NCBI GenBank assembly: GCA_035946175.1
Contig: DASYZQ010000026.1
Span: 1 to 64,000 of the forward strand
Direction of reading: 5' to 3'
Length of the DNA: 64,000 nt
Source: DASYZQ01 sp035946175
Lineage (GTDB): Bacteria; Patescibacteriota; Saccharimonadia; Saccharimonadales; UBA4665
Below the pieces are notes generated by a model. That model worked only from the letters and a program-made list of their open reading frames with translations. It was not told where the DNA came from and searched no databases. Positions within the stretch are counted from its first letter, which is position 1, and every line of letters starts with the position of its first letter. This document shows positions 24,884-33,813 of this stretch, in pieces. The translations under genes and the position numbers were made by a program.

Positions 24884-25309
24884 TTAGGCAAGACCTAGAT
24901 GAAGCTTAATGCGGGCAATAACATCGTTCACTACTACTTGAGATTTGACAAGATAGTCATCTACACCAAGGGCTTTTGCTCGCTGCTTATCACTATCCTG
25001 ACTGAGTGCAGTCAGGATAATTATTTTGAGGTTGGCGGTCTCACGAGTATTGCGTAGGATATCCAGAACATCAAAACCACTTACTTTCGGCATCATAACA
25101 TCTAGCAAAACTAAATCCGGATGGTAGCTCGTCGCTGCTGCTAGGGCATTTTCGCCGTCAGCCACCCTTCTAACATCAAAGCCTTCGGCCTGCAGCCGCA
25201 GCATATACACATTGGCTAACGCATCATCATCTTCGACAAGCAAGATACGCTTTCCGGATGACTTAGGATTATAAGCAGTAGTCCCCTCCTGTGTTGTATT
25301 GTTTTCCAT
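24884..25309 (-). CDS. Response regulator, receiver domain only
   Basis: 141 aa with a short disordered N-terminus (about 1-20) and an intact CheY-like receiver. The acidic pocket is ILLVEDDD, the phospho-acceptor Asp lies in DLVLLDVMMP, the switch Thr in IIILTALS, and the Lys in YLVKSQ. No output domain, so it probably acts by protein contact. No histidine kinase gene is adjacent. Unlike the receiver at 17285-17680, all catalytic residues are present. AAGGAT immediately precedes the ATG. Confidence 0.92.
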   Translation of the reverse strand: MENNTTQEGTTAYNPKSSGKRILLVEDDDALANVYMLRLQAEGFDVRRVADGENALAAATSYHPDLVLLDVMMPKVSGFDVLDILRNTRETANLKIIILTALSQDSDKQRAKALGVDDYLVKSQVVVNDVIARIKLHLGLA

Positions 25310-25350
25310 ATCCTTACGATACCTTAACCAAGCACATCATTGCAATAAAA

Positions 25351-27054
25351 TCAGGTTACAAGCTTAGGATGAGTGCCCGGGCGGCTTCGCTGGTTTTCTG
25401 CAGCGGCGGCCTCAACGAAACCCAGGAAGATGGGATTTGGTTTCAATGGGCTACTCTTATATTCTGGGTGCCCTTGAGTACCCAGGTAAAATGGGTGGTC
25501 TGGCAGTTCTATAATCTCTACAAGACCTTCATGTACGGAGCGGGCACTAATAACGAATCCAGCGGCCTCAAAATCCTTAGCAAATGCATTATTGAACTCG
25601 TAGCGGTGACGGTGACGCTCGCTGGTAAGACCCTTGTCTTTGTTAATAAAATCATTGGTACTCTCATAGAGTTTGTAGGCTTTGGTACCTTTTTTCACGA
25701 TTGCCTCCCAGCCACCCAGCCGCATTGTTCCACCGTATGCACGACGCTCCATAAGTTCCTTCTGGGACGGTATAAGATAAATAACCGGATGCTTAGTCTT
25801 CTGGTCAACCTCGGCTGTATTAGCGTCCTTCCAGCCGAGAACTGAACGAGCAAAGGCCACGCATGCCAGCTGCATGCCATAGCAAAGCCCCAGATAAGGG
25901 ATCTGCTGCTTGCGAGCATAATCTGCGGCAGCGATCATGCCCTCAGAACCTCTTTCACCCCAGCCGATCGGTACGATAATCCCATCTGGCCTACCGATGA
26001 TCCCAACGCCCTCTTTCTCTACTTTTTGGGCATCAACCCACTGTTTCTCAACCTCTATGCCGGCCTGCCAACTCGCATGATCAATGGCATCAAACAGAGC
26101 AGCATACGAATCCCGTAGCTGATAATCTCCTGACCCAAAATACTTACCCACGATGGAAATAACTGCACGTTTCTTCTTGGAAGCCTTAATAGATTCTACG
26201 AGTTGCTGCCACTCCCTAAGCTTGGGTGCTCTTGCAGTAAGATTGAGTTTCTGTAGAATTCGTTTATCCATACTCTGTTTATGTAGTATCAGTGGGATTT
26301 CATAGACACTTGAAACATCAGGGTTGGAAATAACATCCTCAGGAAGAATGTTGCAAAAGAGGGCGAATCGATCTTTGCGACGTTGATCAAGGTATTTCTC
26401 CGAACGAGCTACGATAAAATCAGGCTGAATGCCTAGAGAGTTAAGCGTTCGTACAGAAAGTTGCGTCGGTTTAGTCTTAGGCTCGCCTAGATGGCCTGGA
26501 GTTGGCACATAGCTGACATGAACATGGATAACGTCACCAGGGTTCCGGAAGGCCAGCATACGCGCTGCCTCATAAAAAAAGACATTCCAGTATTCTCCTG
26601 CTGTACCACCGAGCTCAATTATGACAATATCGGCATTGGTTTTTTTGCCTGCATTCTGAACACGGCTAATGATTTCTTGAGCGATATGGACCGCTTCGAC
26701 GTCCTCACCGTTATACTCAAAGCGTCGTTCACGGTCAATAATCGTCTGATAGATTCGGCCCATGGTGACAAAATTATCCGCACCCATGGGCTGATTAAGG
26801 AATTTCTCATACGTTCCAATGTCCATATCCCCCTCAGTACCATCCTCACAGAGGAATGGATCGCCATGTTCAATGGGGTTAATTGTTCCAGCGTCAATAT
26901 TAAGATAACCCTCAAGCTTGATCGGCGCTACCTTATATCCTGCTGATTTGAGTAGCAATGAGATAGAGGCCGATGTTATACCTTTTCCGATCCCTGAGAT
27001 AACCCCGCCGGATATGAATATGTACTTAGTATTGCGATGCTGCGTTGCGGGCAT
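25351..27054 (-). CDS. pyrG: CTP synthase, divergent form
   Basis: Makes CTP from UTP, ATP and glutamine. The synthase domain has SGGVISGIGKGITSAS, EDGTEGDMDIGTYEKF (metal Asp) and ELGGTAGEYWN (metal Glu). The C-terminal glutaminase has GLCYGMQ (nucleophile Cys) and GHPEY with the His/Glu pair. Several usually invariant stretches differ: KLEGYLNIDAG instead of KLDPYINVDPG, and PIGWGERG where the oxyanion loop is PGGFGxRG. 567 aa versus 545 in E. coli. It is divergent but complete, so activity is expected. Single gene with TTGACT upstream. Confidence 0.93.
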   Translation of the reverse strand: MPATQHRNTKYIFISGGVISGIGKGITSASISLLLKSAGYKVAPIKLEGYLNIDAGTINPIEHGDPFLCEDGTEGDMDIGTYEKFLNQPMGADNFVTMGRIYQTIIDRERRFEYNGEDVEAVHIAQEIISRVQNAGKKTNADIVIIELGGTAGEYWNVFFYEAARMLAFRNPGDVIHVHVSYVPTPGHLGEPKTKPTQLSVRTLNSLGIQPDFIVARSEKYLDQRRKDRFALFCNILPEDVISNPDVSSVYEIPLILHKQSMDKRILQKLNLTARAPKLREWQQLVESIKASKKKRAVISIVGKYFGSGDYQLRDSYAALFDAIDHASWQAGIEVEKQWVDAQKVEKEGVGIIGRPDGIIVPIGWGERGSEGMIAAADYARKQQIPYLGLCYGMQLACVAFARSVLGWKDANTAEVDQKTKHPVIYLIPSQKELMERRAYGGTMRLGGWEAIVKKGTKAYKLYESTNDFINKDKGLTSERHRHRYEFNNAFAKDFEAAGFVISARSVHEGLVEIIELPDHPFYLGTQGHPEYKSSPLKPNPIFLGFVEAAAAENQRSRPGTHPKLVT

Positions 27055-27157
27055 GCCTTATGCTACCAAGCGCCTATATAATAAGTCAACAAGATTACAG
27101 GGGAATCACCCTCGCTAGAGGGCTCGAGGCTCAGCCGGTAATAAATCAGTTGGAAGT

Positions 27158-28357
27158 TCAGTGAGTTGCTGACAGATATATCGTGGCGGCATTAAGCTGT
27201 GTATCATTACCGGCTTGTGTATTGGCATCAGTTAATTGTACCGTCTGATCTGGTGTAATACCCTTGTGGTTAATGTCCTGACCATCAGGTCTATACCAGC
27301 TAGCGATTGTTACTTTGAGCTCAGCACCTCGGGACAGATTAATAATGGCCTGTACAACCCCCTTGCCGAAGGTTGTAGTACCAATAATACGAGCAGCATT
27401 ATCGTCATGGAGGGCACCGGCGGTAATCTCACTGGCGCTGGCGCTGCCGCCATTGACGAGCACGACCGTCGGGATCCCCTGCAAAGGATCATCCCCATTG
27501 GCAGTGTAAGTCTGCACCACCGTGTTACCGCGTTTCTCCTGCATGATAGTATCACCTGACGGCAACCATAGGCTGCTGACATTAACGGCAGCATTAACAA
27601 GGCCGCCTGGATTATCTCTCAAATCTAAAATTACCCCCCTAGCGTGATTCGTCTGGAATGTCTTGGCAGCCTGCAGTGCAAGCTGTGAGGTATCATCGCC
27701 AAATGTACTGATCTGCATATAACCGATGCTGCCACTCAGGATTTTGCTCTGTACACTCGGGACAGTAATATTGGCACGAGTAATAGTAAAGCTCAGCCGT
27801 TGCGTCTGACTTCTTATGACAGCCAAAGTAACTTTCGTGTCAGCCGTACCACGAATTTCGTTGACGGCGGTGTCAATTGACATGCCGCTAGTAGTTTGAC
27901 CATTAATCGCTGTAATAATGTCCTGTGGCTTTAGACCTGCCTTGGCAGCCGGAGAGCCATCGATAGGTGCTATAACTTCAATATCCCCACTAGTATCCGG
28001 TCCAAGCTCTACACCAATCCCGCTGAAAGATTGATTAACTTCGTCGTTGAAATCTTTCGCCTCAGCGGGTGTGAAATATTCAGTATAGGGATCGCCGGTT
28101 GCCTGTACCAATCCGCTCTTTGCACCATTAAGCAGCTGGCCAGCCGTAAGCTTACCGTCGTAGTTTCTGAGCAAGGCACTGTAGACTTCATTGAGGCCCG
28201 CCGGGTCAAGCGTTTTTCCATAGGGTATCCGGCCATTACCGACGTTCACTCCCAACTCAAATATACCGACTGCCAGCACAAAAGCAATGCCTACTCTAAA
28301 GGCCCAAATAGACATATTGCTCGGCTTTACTCCAGAATCTTTATTGCCTGAGTTCAC
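27158..28357 (-). CDS. S41 family C-terminal processing peptidase
   Basis: Membrane-anchored Prc/CtpA protease, 399 aa. One N-terminal helix (about 17-35), then an S41 N-terminal region, a PDZ domain (about 95-175: SFSGIGVEL, GLKPQDIITAINGQ) and the protease core. The catalytic Ser is in VNGGSASASEI and the Lys in TTFGKGVVQ. Acts outside the membrane on protein C-termini. GTG 28357 follows AAAGGAGGGG; the longer frame to 28435 would add 26 residues before the signal anchor. Confidence 0.92.
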   Translation of the reverse strand: MNSGNKDSGVKPSNMSIWAFRVGIAFVLAVGIFELGVNVGNGRIPYGKTLDPAGLNEVYSALLRNYDGKLTAGQLLNGAKSGLVQATGDPYTEYFTPAEAKDFNDEVNQSFSGIGVELGPDTSGDIEVIAPIDGSPAAKAGLKPQDIITAINGQTTSGMSIDTAVNEIRGTADTKVTLAVIRSQTQRLSFTITRANITVPSVQSKILSGSIGYMQISTFGDDTSQLALQAAKTFQTNHARGVILDLRDNPGGLVNAAVNVSSLWLPSGDTIMQEKRGNTVVQTYTANGDDPLQGIPTVVLVNGGSASASEITAGALHDDNAARIIGTTTFGKGVVQAIINLSRGAELKVTIASWYRPDGQDINHKGITPDQTVQLTDANTQAGNDTQLNAATIYLSATH

Positions 28358-28513
28358 TACCCCTCCTTTACACCAATGATAATGATTATAGCTGAGGTTC
28401 GGCCGAGCAACTAGCAAACCTACAGTCTGCCCCAAACTTCTGACTACACCCTACACCGCTCATTATCTGTCCGAGCAAATACCTACCGCCTTATGCCCAT
28501 TATTGCCCATAGC

Positions 28514-29680
28514 TTAACCACCAAAGTATATATAGATTAATCCGGAGGCACTAATGGTTGTCTCATAGAACTTGCCATCATAGTATAAGTTATATTGGTC
28601 AACTGTGATTGTACCATCGCCATTGACACTCTTCACCCACATGGCGTGACCCCAAGGATCGGATGAGCCCCCCATATATATGGCGACTGAGTTAACCTTT
28701 GGTTCCGTCCCAGTAGGAATGCCGGCCGCTCGCGCATCGGCAGGCCATTGGTTTGCATTACCATTACCACCCCAGTAGGGCATATAGCCATACGTCTTAT
28801 ATACCATCCATGCCGCATAACTAACACATTCGCGATTATACATACCCCAGTTATCAATCGTATTGTCTAACGAATAACTGCAACCCCAGGTTCCAGCCGG
28901 GCCTGCCGCAGTAGCCGGATAGCTACCCCCACACGTGCCGCTAAAATCCACATGACCAGTACTCAGCAGTCTCCGATTGGCTGCTATCTGCTCCGCTTTG
29001 AGTGTTGCTATCTGCGTATTATTTGTTTGTATCTGTTGGTTGAAGCTAGCTTGCTGATTCTGGTTCATGTTGAGAAGCTGATTCTGTTGAGCCTCCTCGC
29101 TCGACAATTGTTCCTCTTGCGCCTGTTGCGTCTGTAAAGCCTGCTGAAGTTGTGCCTTTTGTGACTCTAGTTCATTTTCGAATTGTGCTATCTGTGTTAG
29201 AAGTGACTGTAGCTTAGCCTGAACAGCCCCGCGATATGTCTCCGCATCAACAAAAGAACTCAAGTTATTACTAGTAGCCAGCATCTCAACCGTCGTCATC
29301 TGGCCATTAACGTACATCGCCTCGATCTCTTGGCTAAGCAGTTGTTTCTGCTGTACGATTTTGGCCTGGTCTGCCGCTATCTCTTGCTGTAATGTTACCT
29401 GGTCTGCCTGATTAGCTGAAATGGCAGTCTGAGCGGCGCTGATTTGGGCTTGCAGTTTATTAATTGCATCCTGATAGCTACTAGCCTGCGTTTGCAGGTT
29501 GCTGAGCGAGCTCTGAGCTTGAGTATTTTGTGCGTTCAGGCTGTCAATCTGCTGCTGAAAAACATCTGCATGAGCTACTGGAATACTACCAAGCACGAAG
29601 CAAATAAGCACAGCGAGCATAGCCGACAATCGGAAACGCCGTGAAAACTGAATCGCCTGTTGCATGATTTTTTTTAGCAT
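28514..29680 (-). CDS. PcsB-like secreted CHAP-domain peptidoglycan hydrolase
   Basis: 388 aa. Signal peptide (RLSAMLAVLICFVLGSIPVAHA, cleavage near 38, cited in part: LAVLICFVLGSIPVAHA), a long Gln/Ala-rich coiled coil (about 40-240) and a C-terminal CHAP amidase/endopeptidase domain with the catalytic Cys in NRECVSYAAW and His in DPWGHAMWV. This is the architecture of PcsB, whose hydrolase is switched on by FtsEX through its coiled coil. ftsE and ftsX lie directly upstream on the same strand, 125 nt away. It probably splits septal peptidoglycan. Confidence 0.9.
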   Translation of the reverse strand: MLKKIMQQAIQFSRRFRLSAMLAVLICFVLGSIPVAHADVFQQQIDSLNAQNTQAQSSLSNLQTQASSYQDAINKLQAQISAAQTAISANQADQVTLQQEIAADQAKIVQQKQLLSQEIEAMYVNGQMTTVEMLATSNNLSSFVDAETYRGAVQAKLQSLLTQIAQFENELESQKAQLQQALQTQQAQEEQLSSEEAQQNQLLNMNQNQQASFNQQIQTNNTQIATLKAEQIAANRRLLSTGHVDFSGTCGGSYPATAAGPAGTWGCSYSLDNTIDNWGMYNRECVSYAAWMVYKTYGYMPYWGGNGNANQWPADARAAGIPTGTEPKVNSVAIYMGGSSDPWGHAMWVKSVNGDGTITVDQYNLYYDGKFYETTISASGLIYIYFGG

Positions 29681-29692
29681 ATTTATTTGCTT

Positions 29693-29728
29693 ACGGCTAC
29701 CCTTAGCCTAGCATAAAAGCTTATAGCC
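29693..29728 (-). repeat. Inverted repeat in the leader of the CHAP hydrolase gene
   Basis: CGGCTA and TAGCCG bracket about 24 nt on both strands shortly upstream of the hydrolase start. It could form a leader hairpin. It does not match the c-di-AMP riboswitch that controls wall hydrolases in other monoderms. Confidence 0.3.
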
Positions 29729-29804
29729 GTTCAAGCACCCCCTACCCCTTGAAGTTGTTTTATTTCCGCTTGAGATTTTTGTCTGAGATTATCTGGTGAA
29801 AAAA

Positions 29805-30758
29805 TTATTTAACACTTTTGAATTTGAGATATCGTCTGGTAGCAATAACAGATGAGACGACACCAATCACTATACCGATTAGCAGTTGCCCTGTCAAAAG
29901 CAGCCAGAAATGCCTGTGGAAATATGCATCTGCATAACCGATATCCAATAGGCCAAGACTAGTTGCTTGCAATGCTGACGAAGATAAGATAAACACTACG
30001 TCGACCAGGCTAACGGATATGACTGCTGCACAGATACCATATATAGTACTTTCTACTACAAAGGGCCCACGGATGTACCGAGTGCTCGCTCCCAGTAGTC
30101 GCATAATGGTTAGCTCATCACGTCGATTGAATATGGCCATCTGGATCGTATTGAATATAATGAGCATGGAAACAAAGCCGAATAGCACCACGATAACCAC
30201 CCCAACCCGCCGGAGTACGTCAGTGGTTTTAGCAATCTTATCGATGGCTGCCTTGCGGTCCCCGGAGTACGAAGTGCCAGCTGTCTGATTTTCAATCTGG
30301 ATCGTAGAAGGCCGATTAAGAACGCCCCTAATTTGATCAATCTTTGCTGGATCAAACGGATTAATTTGTATAGACGCGGGAAGCGGGTTACCACCGGCTT
30401 CATTAATAGCCTGTAGCAGGCTCTGGTTGGTGGCATTCTCCGCCTTGTATTCAGCCAAGGCTTCGTCCTTAGATATATAGGTAACGTTTTTTACTTCGGG
30501 TAAACCGCGTAGTTCCGACATGAATGCATTACGTTGCTGATCGGTAACCGAATCATTCAGATAAACTGATATGTTAATCTTACTGGCTATCTGGCTAATC
30601 GTACTATTGAAGGCGGCGTTCGTGATGAGAGAGACTAGGATAGTTGTAAGAGTAACCACCATTACGGCAATTGCCGCCACGGCTAGTGTCGCATTCCGGA
30701 CAAAATTAATAGCACCGGTTCGAATAATGCGCCACAGGGTTATAAGTCGACGATTCAT
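29805..30758 (-). CDS. ftsX: Cell division ABC transporter permease FtsX
   Basis: 317 aa permease with four membrane helices, one near the N-terminus (about 20-42) and three in the C-terminal third, with a large outer domain between (about 45-190, containing VTYISKDEALAEYK). FtsX with FtsE senses the divisome and activates extracellular hydrolases. The ATG overlaps the ftsE stop by 4 nt, a coupled pair. It is followed by the PcsB-like hydrolase. Confidence 0.93.
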   Translation of the reverse strand: MNRRLITLWRIIRTGAINFVRNATLAVAAIAVMVVTLTTILVSLITNAAFNSTISQIASKINISVYLNDSVTDQQRNAFMSELRGLPEVKNVTYISKDEALAEYKAENATNQSLLQAINEAGGNPLPASIQINPFDPAKIDQIRGVLNRPSTIQIENQTAGTSYSGDRKAAIDKIAKTTDVLRRVGVVIVVLFGFVSMLIIFNTIQMAIFNRRDELTIMRLLGASTRYIRGPFVVESTIYGICAAVISVSLVDVVFILSSSALQATSLGLLDIGYADAYFHRHFWLLLTGQLLIGIVIGVVSSVIATRRYLKFKSVK

Positions 30759-31438
30759 ATTTTGTAATCCGCGTTAGCTCGGTCGCTCGCCACACTGCCC
30801 TGTTTTAGGGTAACAACCCGGCGTTTTAGCCTATTCACAATATCCTGATTGTGCGTCGTGAGTAACACTGTAGTACCGTAACGATTGATCTTTTCGAGCA
30901 CCCGTATGACATCCCAAGCATGCTTAGGGTCTAGATTCCCGGTCGGCTCATCAGCAATCAGAATTTTCGGCTGCCGTACAATGGCACGAGCGATGGCCAC
31001 CCGTTGACGTTCGCCGCCGGATAATTCGAGTGGCATGTTTTTTTCTTTGTCGCGTAAATTAACAATATCCAATACCCGAGGTACGGTATGACGAATCTCG
31101 CTATTACCCATGCCGACCATCTCCAGCGCAAAGGCAACATTTTCAAAGACGGTCCTGTTCGGTAGTAGTTTAAAATCCTGGAACACTACCCCTATCTTTC
31201 GTCGCAGTAGTGGGATATCTCGATCATGTAGATGATCGTAATCGATGCCACCAACAATTATCTTACCGGAGCTGGGTTTCTCCTCACGAGTAAGTAAACG
31301 GAGTAATGTTGTCTTGCCCGCGCCGCTCTGGCCGACCACAATAACGAACTCTTTCGGTTCGACATGCAAACTAATACGGTCAAGCGCCGGTGCGCTCGCC
31401 TTACCATATATCTTAGTTACCCTATCGAGTAAAATCAT
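30755..31438 (-). CDS. ftsE: Cell division ATP-binding protein FtsE
   Basis: 227-aa ABC ATPase. Walker A GQSGAGKTTLLR, Q-loop VVFQDFKLLPNRTVFENV, signature LSGGERQRVAIARAI and Walker B ILIADEPTGNLD are all intact. It powers FtsX in the FtsEX complex at the septum. First gene of the ftsE-ftsX-hydrolase module, with TATAGA about 13-18 nt upstream of the ATG and no Shine-Dalgarno. Confidence 0.95.
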   Translation of the reverse strand: MILLDRVTKIYGKASAPALDRISLHVEPKEFVIVVGQSGAGKTTLLRLLTREEKPSSGKIIVGGIDYDHLHDRDIPLLRRKIGVVFQDFKLLPNRTVFENVAFALEMVGMGNSEIRHTVPRVLDIVNLRDKEKNMPLELSGGERQRVAIARAIVRQPKILIADEPTGNLDPKHAWDVIRVLEKINRYGTTVLLTTHNQDIVNRLKRRVVTLKQGSVASDRANADYKI

Positions 31439-31484
31439 TAACAGTATCTATTCTATACTAGGCCCCAGCCCCACACAAACTACA

Positions 31485-32699
31485 TTAGAGGTGGCTGATA
31501 CGCCACCAAATACTCGGGCTAGGCAGAGAGTTTTTCAAGACAACTGGAGTCGCTATTGTTGTGCCGCGATAGCTTATCTTGACCGTACCTACAGTTGTGC
31601 CAGCATGCTGCCCTGTTTGTAACAAATTAACTGAGACTTGAATCCCGGGTTTATCGTTAGCCCATTCTGTGATCGTGATAGGCTTCTCTGCTACAGCCTC
31701 TATTGAACCGCCCCAAGGTAATTTATAGCTCGCAACTTCCTGACCAGAATTGATGATTTTCTCGGTCTGAACACTCGACTCAAAAGAACTCAAAATTTCT
31801 GGTGCATCATGGAGTGCTGTACCAAGATCAGGCGCGCCTAAGATAGCGCCGATAATACTGAATGACTGATATCGTGCCGCAAATAGAAATGCCCCACCGG
31901 CTTCATCTGTGTTGCCTGTCTTTATCCCAACTATGCCCTCGTCTCCAAGATCAATATTAAAATTCTGAAGTGTTCCGGCAACCGGTAAAGTAATACTACT
32001 CTGACTAACAATCTGTCGGATAACTGGGTTAGTTAGGGCGACTTCGCCTAACCGGATAAGATCCTGTGGCGTACTCACCGTTGCTGGCGAGAAGCCGCTC
32101 GCATCAACTGCGAAATGCGTATGATCGAGGCCGAGCTGTAGTGCATAGTGATTAGCAAAAGCCAAATAGCTACTAATCGATCCGAATGCCCAAACTGCCG
32201 CGGAATCGGCAACGTTAGTAGAAGAGGGCACAAGCATCGCCTCAAGCATCTGATACTCACTTAGTTGCTCACCGGCACTGACCTGTACAACTGACTCATT
32301 CTGGGCGAGTTCTTGTTGATAGGTTGCAACATCATTTTGGCCAATGGTCATGGAAGGCCCCTGCTGCCCTAATTTCAATGGTCTCTGATACAAGATTGCA
32401 AGCGCTGTCATAATCTTAGCAATACTTGCGACTGGCAATGGGTTCTGATTACCATAATTGGCAATAAGATTCTGGCCAATTATCGCAATGGCCTGCTCGC
32501 CATACGGGGACCAACTGACACCAGGAGATGCTGATTGCAGAGCCGACGATTGGTTAAGTATTAATGCAGGTTTAGACACGGGAAGAGGGCGATTATATGC
32601 CCAGTAAGCTAAGCCTCCTATACCTATAAGAACAATAAGTGTGAACAATGCCTTCCGATAGCGTCGTTTTTTTACCTTCTGCATAGAATTTTTCTTCAC
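31485..32699 (-). CDS. D-alanyl-D-alanine carboxypeptidase (DacA-like, S11)
   Basis: Low-molecular-weight PBP trimming the terminal D-Ala of peptidoglycan stems. N-terminal anchor helix (about 17-34), then the penicillin-binding motifs in order: SIAK (Ser92, Lys95), SSTN, and KTGNT. The C-terminal about 100 residues form a beta domain. The frame starts with GTG at 32699, overlapping the prfB stop by 4 nt (GTGA), which argues for translational coupling. ATG 32684 is an alternative. Confidence 0.92.
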   Translation of the reverse strand: MKKNSMQKVKKRRYRKALFTLIVLIGIGGLAYWAYNRPLPVSKPALILNQSSALQSASPGVSWSPYGEQAIAIIGQNLIANYGNQNPLPVASIAKIMTALAILYQRPLKLGQQGPSMTIGQNDVATYQQELAQNESVVQVSAGEQLSEYQMLEAMLVPSSTNVADSAAVWAFGSISSYLAFANHYALQLGLDHTHFAVDASGFSPATVSTPQDLIRLGEVALTNPVIRQIVSQSSITLPVAGTLQNFNIDLGDEGIVGIKTGNTDEAGGAFLFAARYQSFSIIGAILGAPDLGTALHDAPEILSSFESSVQTEKIINSGQEVASYKLPWGGSIEAVAEKPITITEWANDKPGIQVSVNLLQTGQHAGTTVGTVKISYRGTTIATPVVLKNSLPSPSIWWRISHL

Positions 32700-33811
32700 T
32701 TGGCTTCTTCGCCTGGAGATATATTACCCTGACTGAGATTATACTCGAGGTATGCTTCAATAAGAATATCCAGATTGCCATCAAGCACTCCATCTATATC
32801 GCTAGTCTCAAATCGAGTCCGAAGATCTTTCACTTGCTTGTAGGGATGGAGCACGTAGCTCCGTATCTGATTACCCCATTCAGCTGATTGACTCGGACCC
32901 TTGAGTTTTTCGATCTTCTCCTGATGCTGCTCTAACTTCATCTGTGCAAGCTTTGAGCGAAGAATCGTGAGGGCCATCTCTTTATTCTGGAGCTGGCTAC
33001 GCTCGTTTTGTATTGCTACCACTATACCTGTCGGCAGATGGGTGATACGCACTGCAGAATCAGTTGTATTAACACTCTGCCCACCATGGCCACTAGAACG
33101 ATACACATCAATGCGGAGATCCTTTTCGTCAATGGCGATTGTCTCAAGCTGATCGATCTTGGGCAATATCTCGACTCGTGCAAAACTAGTCTGCCTTAAA
33201 TGATCAGCATTAAAGGGGCTCAGACGTACTAACCGATGAACGCCATGCTCCCCTTTTAATTTACCGTAGGCAAAATTCCCGTCTATTTCGCAGGTGACAC
33301 TTTTGATGCCAGCTTCTTCACCAGCCGATTCGTCTATAGTTTTTACAATCATGTCATTGGCTTCAGCCCATCGGATGTACATCCTGAGTAACATCTGTGC
33401 CCAATCCTGCGCATCAGTGCCACCAGCACCAGCATAAATACTCAGGATAACACTGTATTGGTCATAAGGACCGGCGAATCGAAGCTCATGTTTTAATTCT
33501 TCAAATCGTTGTCGTGAATCACCTAGTTGCTTAACAAGATCATCATGCAAGCCAGAGTCGCCAAGCTGAGCTAGTCCCACAAGGTCATCTACATTGCTTT
33601 TGAGCTCGTGCCAGGGAGTAAGCCGTCGTTCCAGCGCTGCGTGTTGTTTGCTCAGTTGCTGGGCTTTCAGAGGGTCCGCCCAAAAATCTGGTTGGTGCAT
33701 AATATGTGCTAAAGATGCCTGCTGTCGTCTAAGATCGCTAAAACCTATACGATTGAGCGCTGCCGTTACCGCCATTTGAAGATCGGCCGCATTATGGGCG
33801 AGCTCGTCCAT
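32696..33811 (-). CDS. prfB: Peptide chain release factor 2
   Basis: Terminates translation at UGA and UAA. The stop-recognition tripeptide SPF is in VRLSPFNADH and the peptidyl-hydrolysis motif GGQ in SSGHGGQSVNTTDS. 371 aa from ATG 33811, preceded by GAAGGGA. No internal UGA programmed frameshift is present, unlike E. coli prfB. A 104-nt stretch (33018-33121) is identical to prfA (52374-52477). It begins just after the M16 gene stops and overlaps the carboxypeptidase gene. Confidence 0.97.
   Translation of the reverse strand: MDELAHNAADLQMAVTAALNRIGFSDLRRQQASLAHIMHQPDFWADPLKAQQLSKQHAALERRLTPWHELKSNVDDLVGLAQLGDSGLHDDLVKQLGDSRQRFEELKHELRFAGPYDQYSVILSIYAGAGGTDAQDWAQMLLRMYIRWAEANDMIVKTIDESAGEEAGIKSVTCEIDGNFAYGKLKGEHGVHRLVRLSPFNADHLRQTSFARVEILPKIDQLETIAIDEKDLRIDVYRSSGHGGQSVNTTDSAVRITHLPTGIVVAIQNERSQLQNKEMALTILRSKLAQMKLEQHQEKIEKLKGPSQSAEWGNQIRSYVLHPYKQVKDLRTRFETSDIDGVLDGNLDILIEAYLEYNLSQGNISPGEEAK
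33018..33121 (-). repeat. 104-nt segment identical to prfA
   Basis: Reverse-complemented, this segment of prfB matches prfA 52374-52477 at every base, including all synonymous positions. It covers the GGQ loop. The genes are clearly different on both sides. Gene conversion is the likely cause. Confidence 0.9.
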
Positions 33812-33813
33812 AG

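Noticed and set aside
25291..25845. 184-residue plus-strand frame
   Set aside because: It is antisense to pyrG, whose motifs are unmistakable.
27062..27158. CCCTC-TAGC-GAGGG hairpin as a terminator
   Set aside because: Short stem and no T-run on either strand.
32696..33811. Programmed frameshift in prfB
   Set aside because: The frame is continuous from the start with no internal UGA, so no frameshift is needed.
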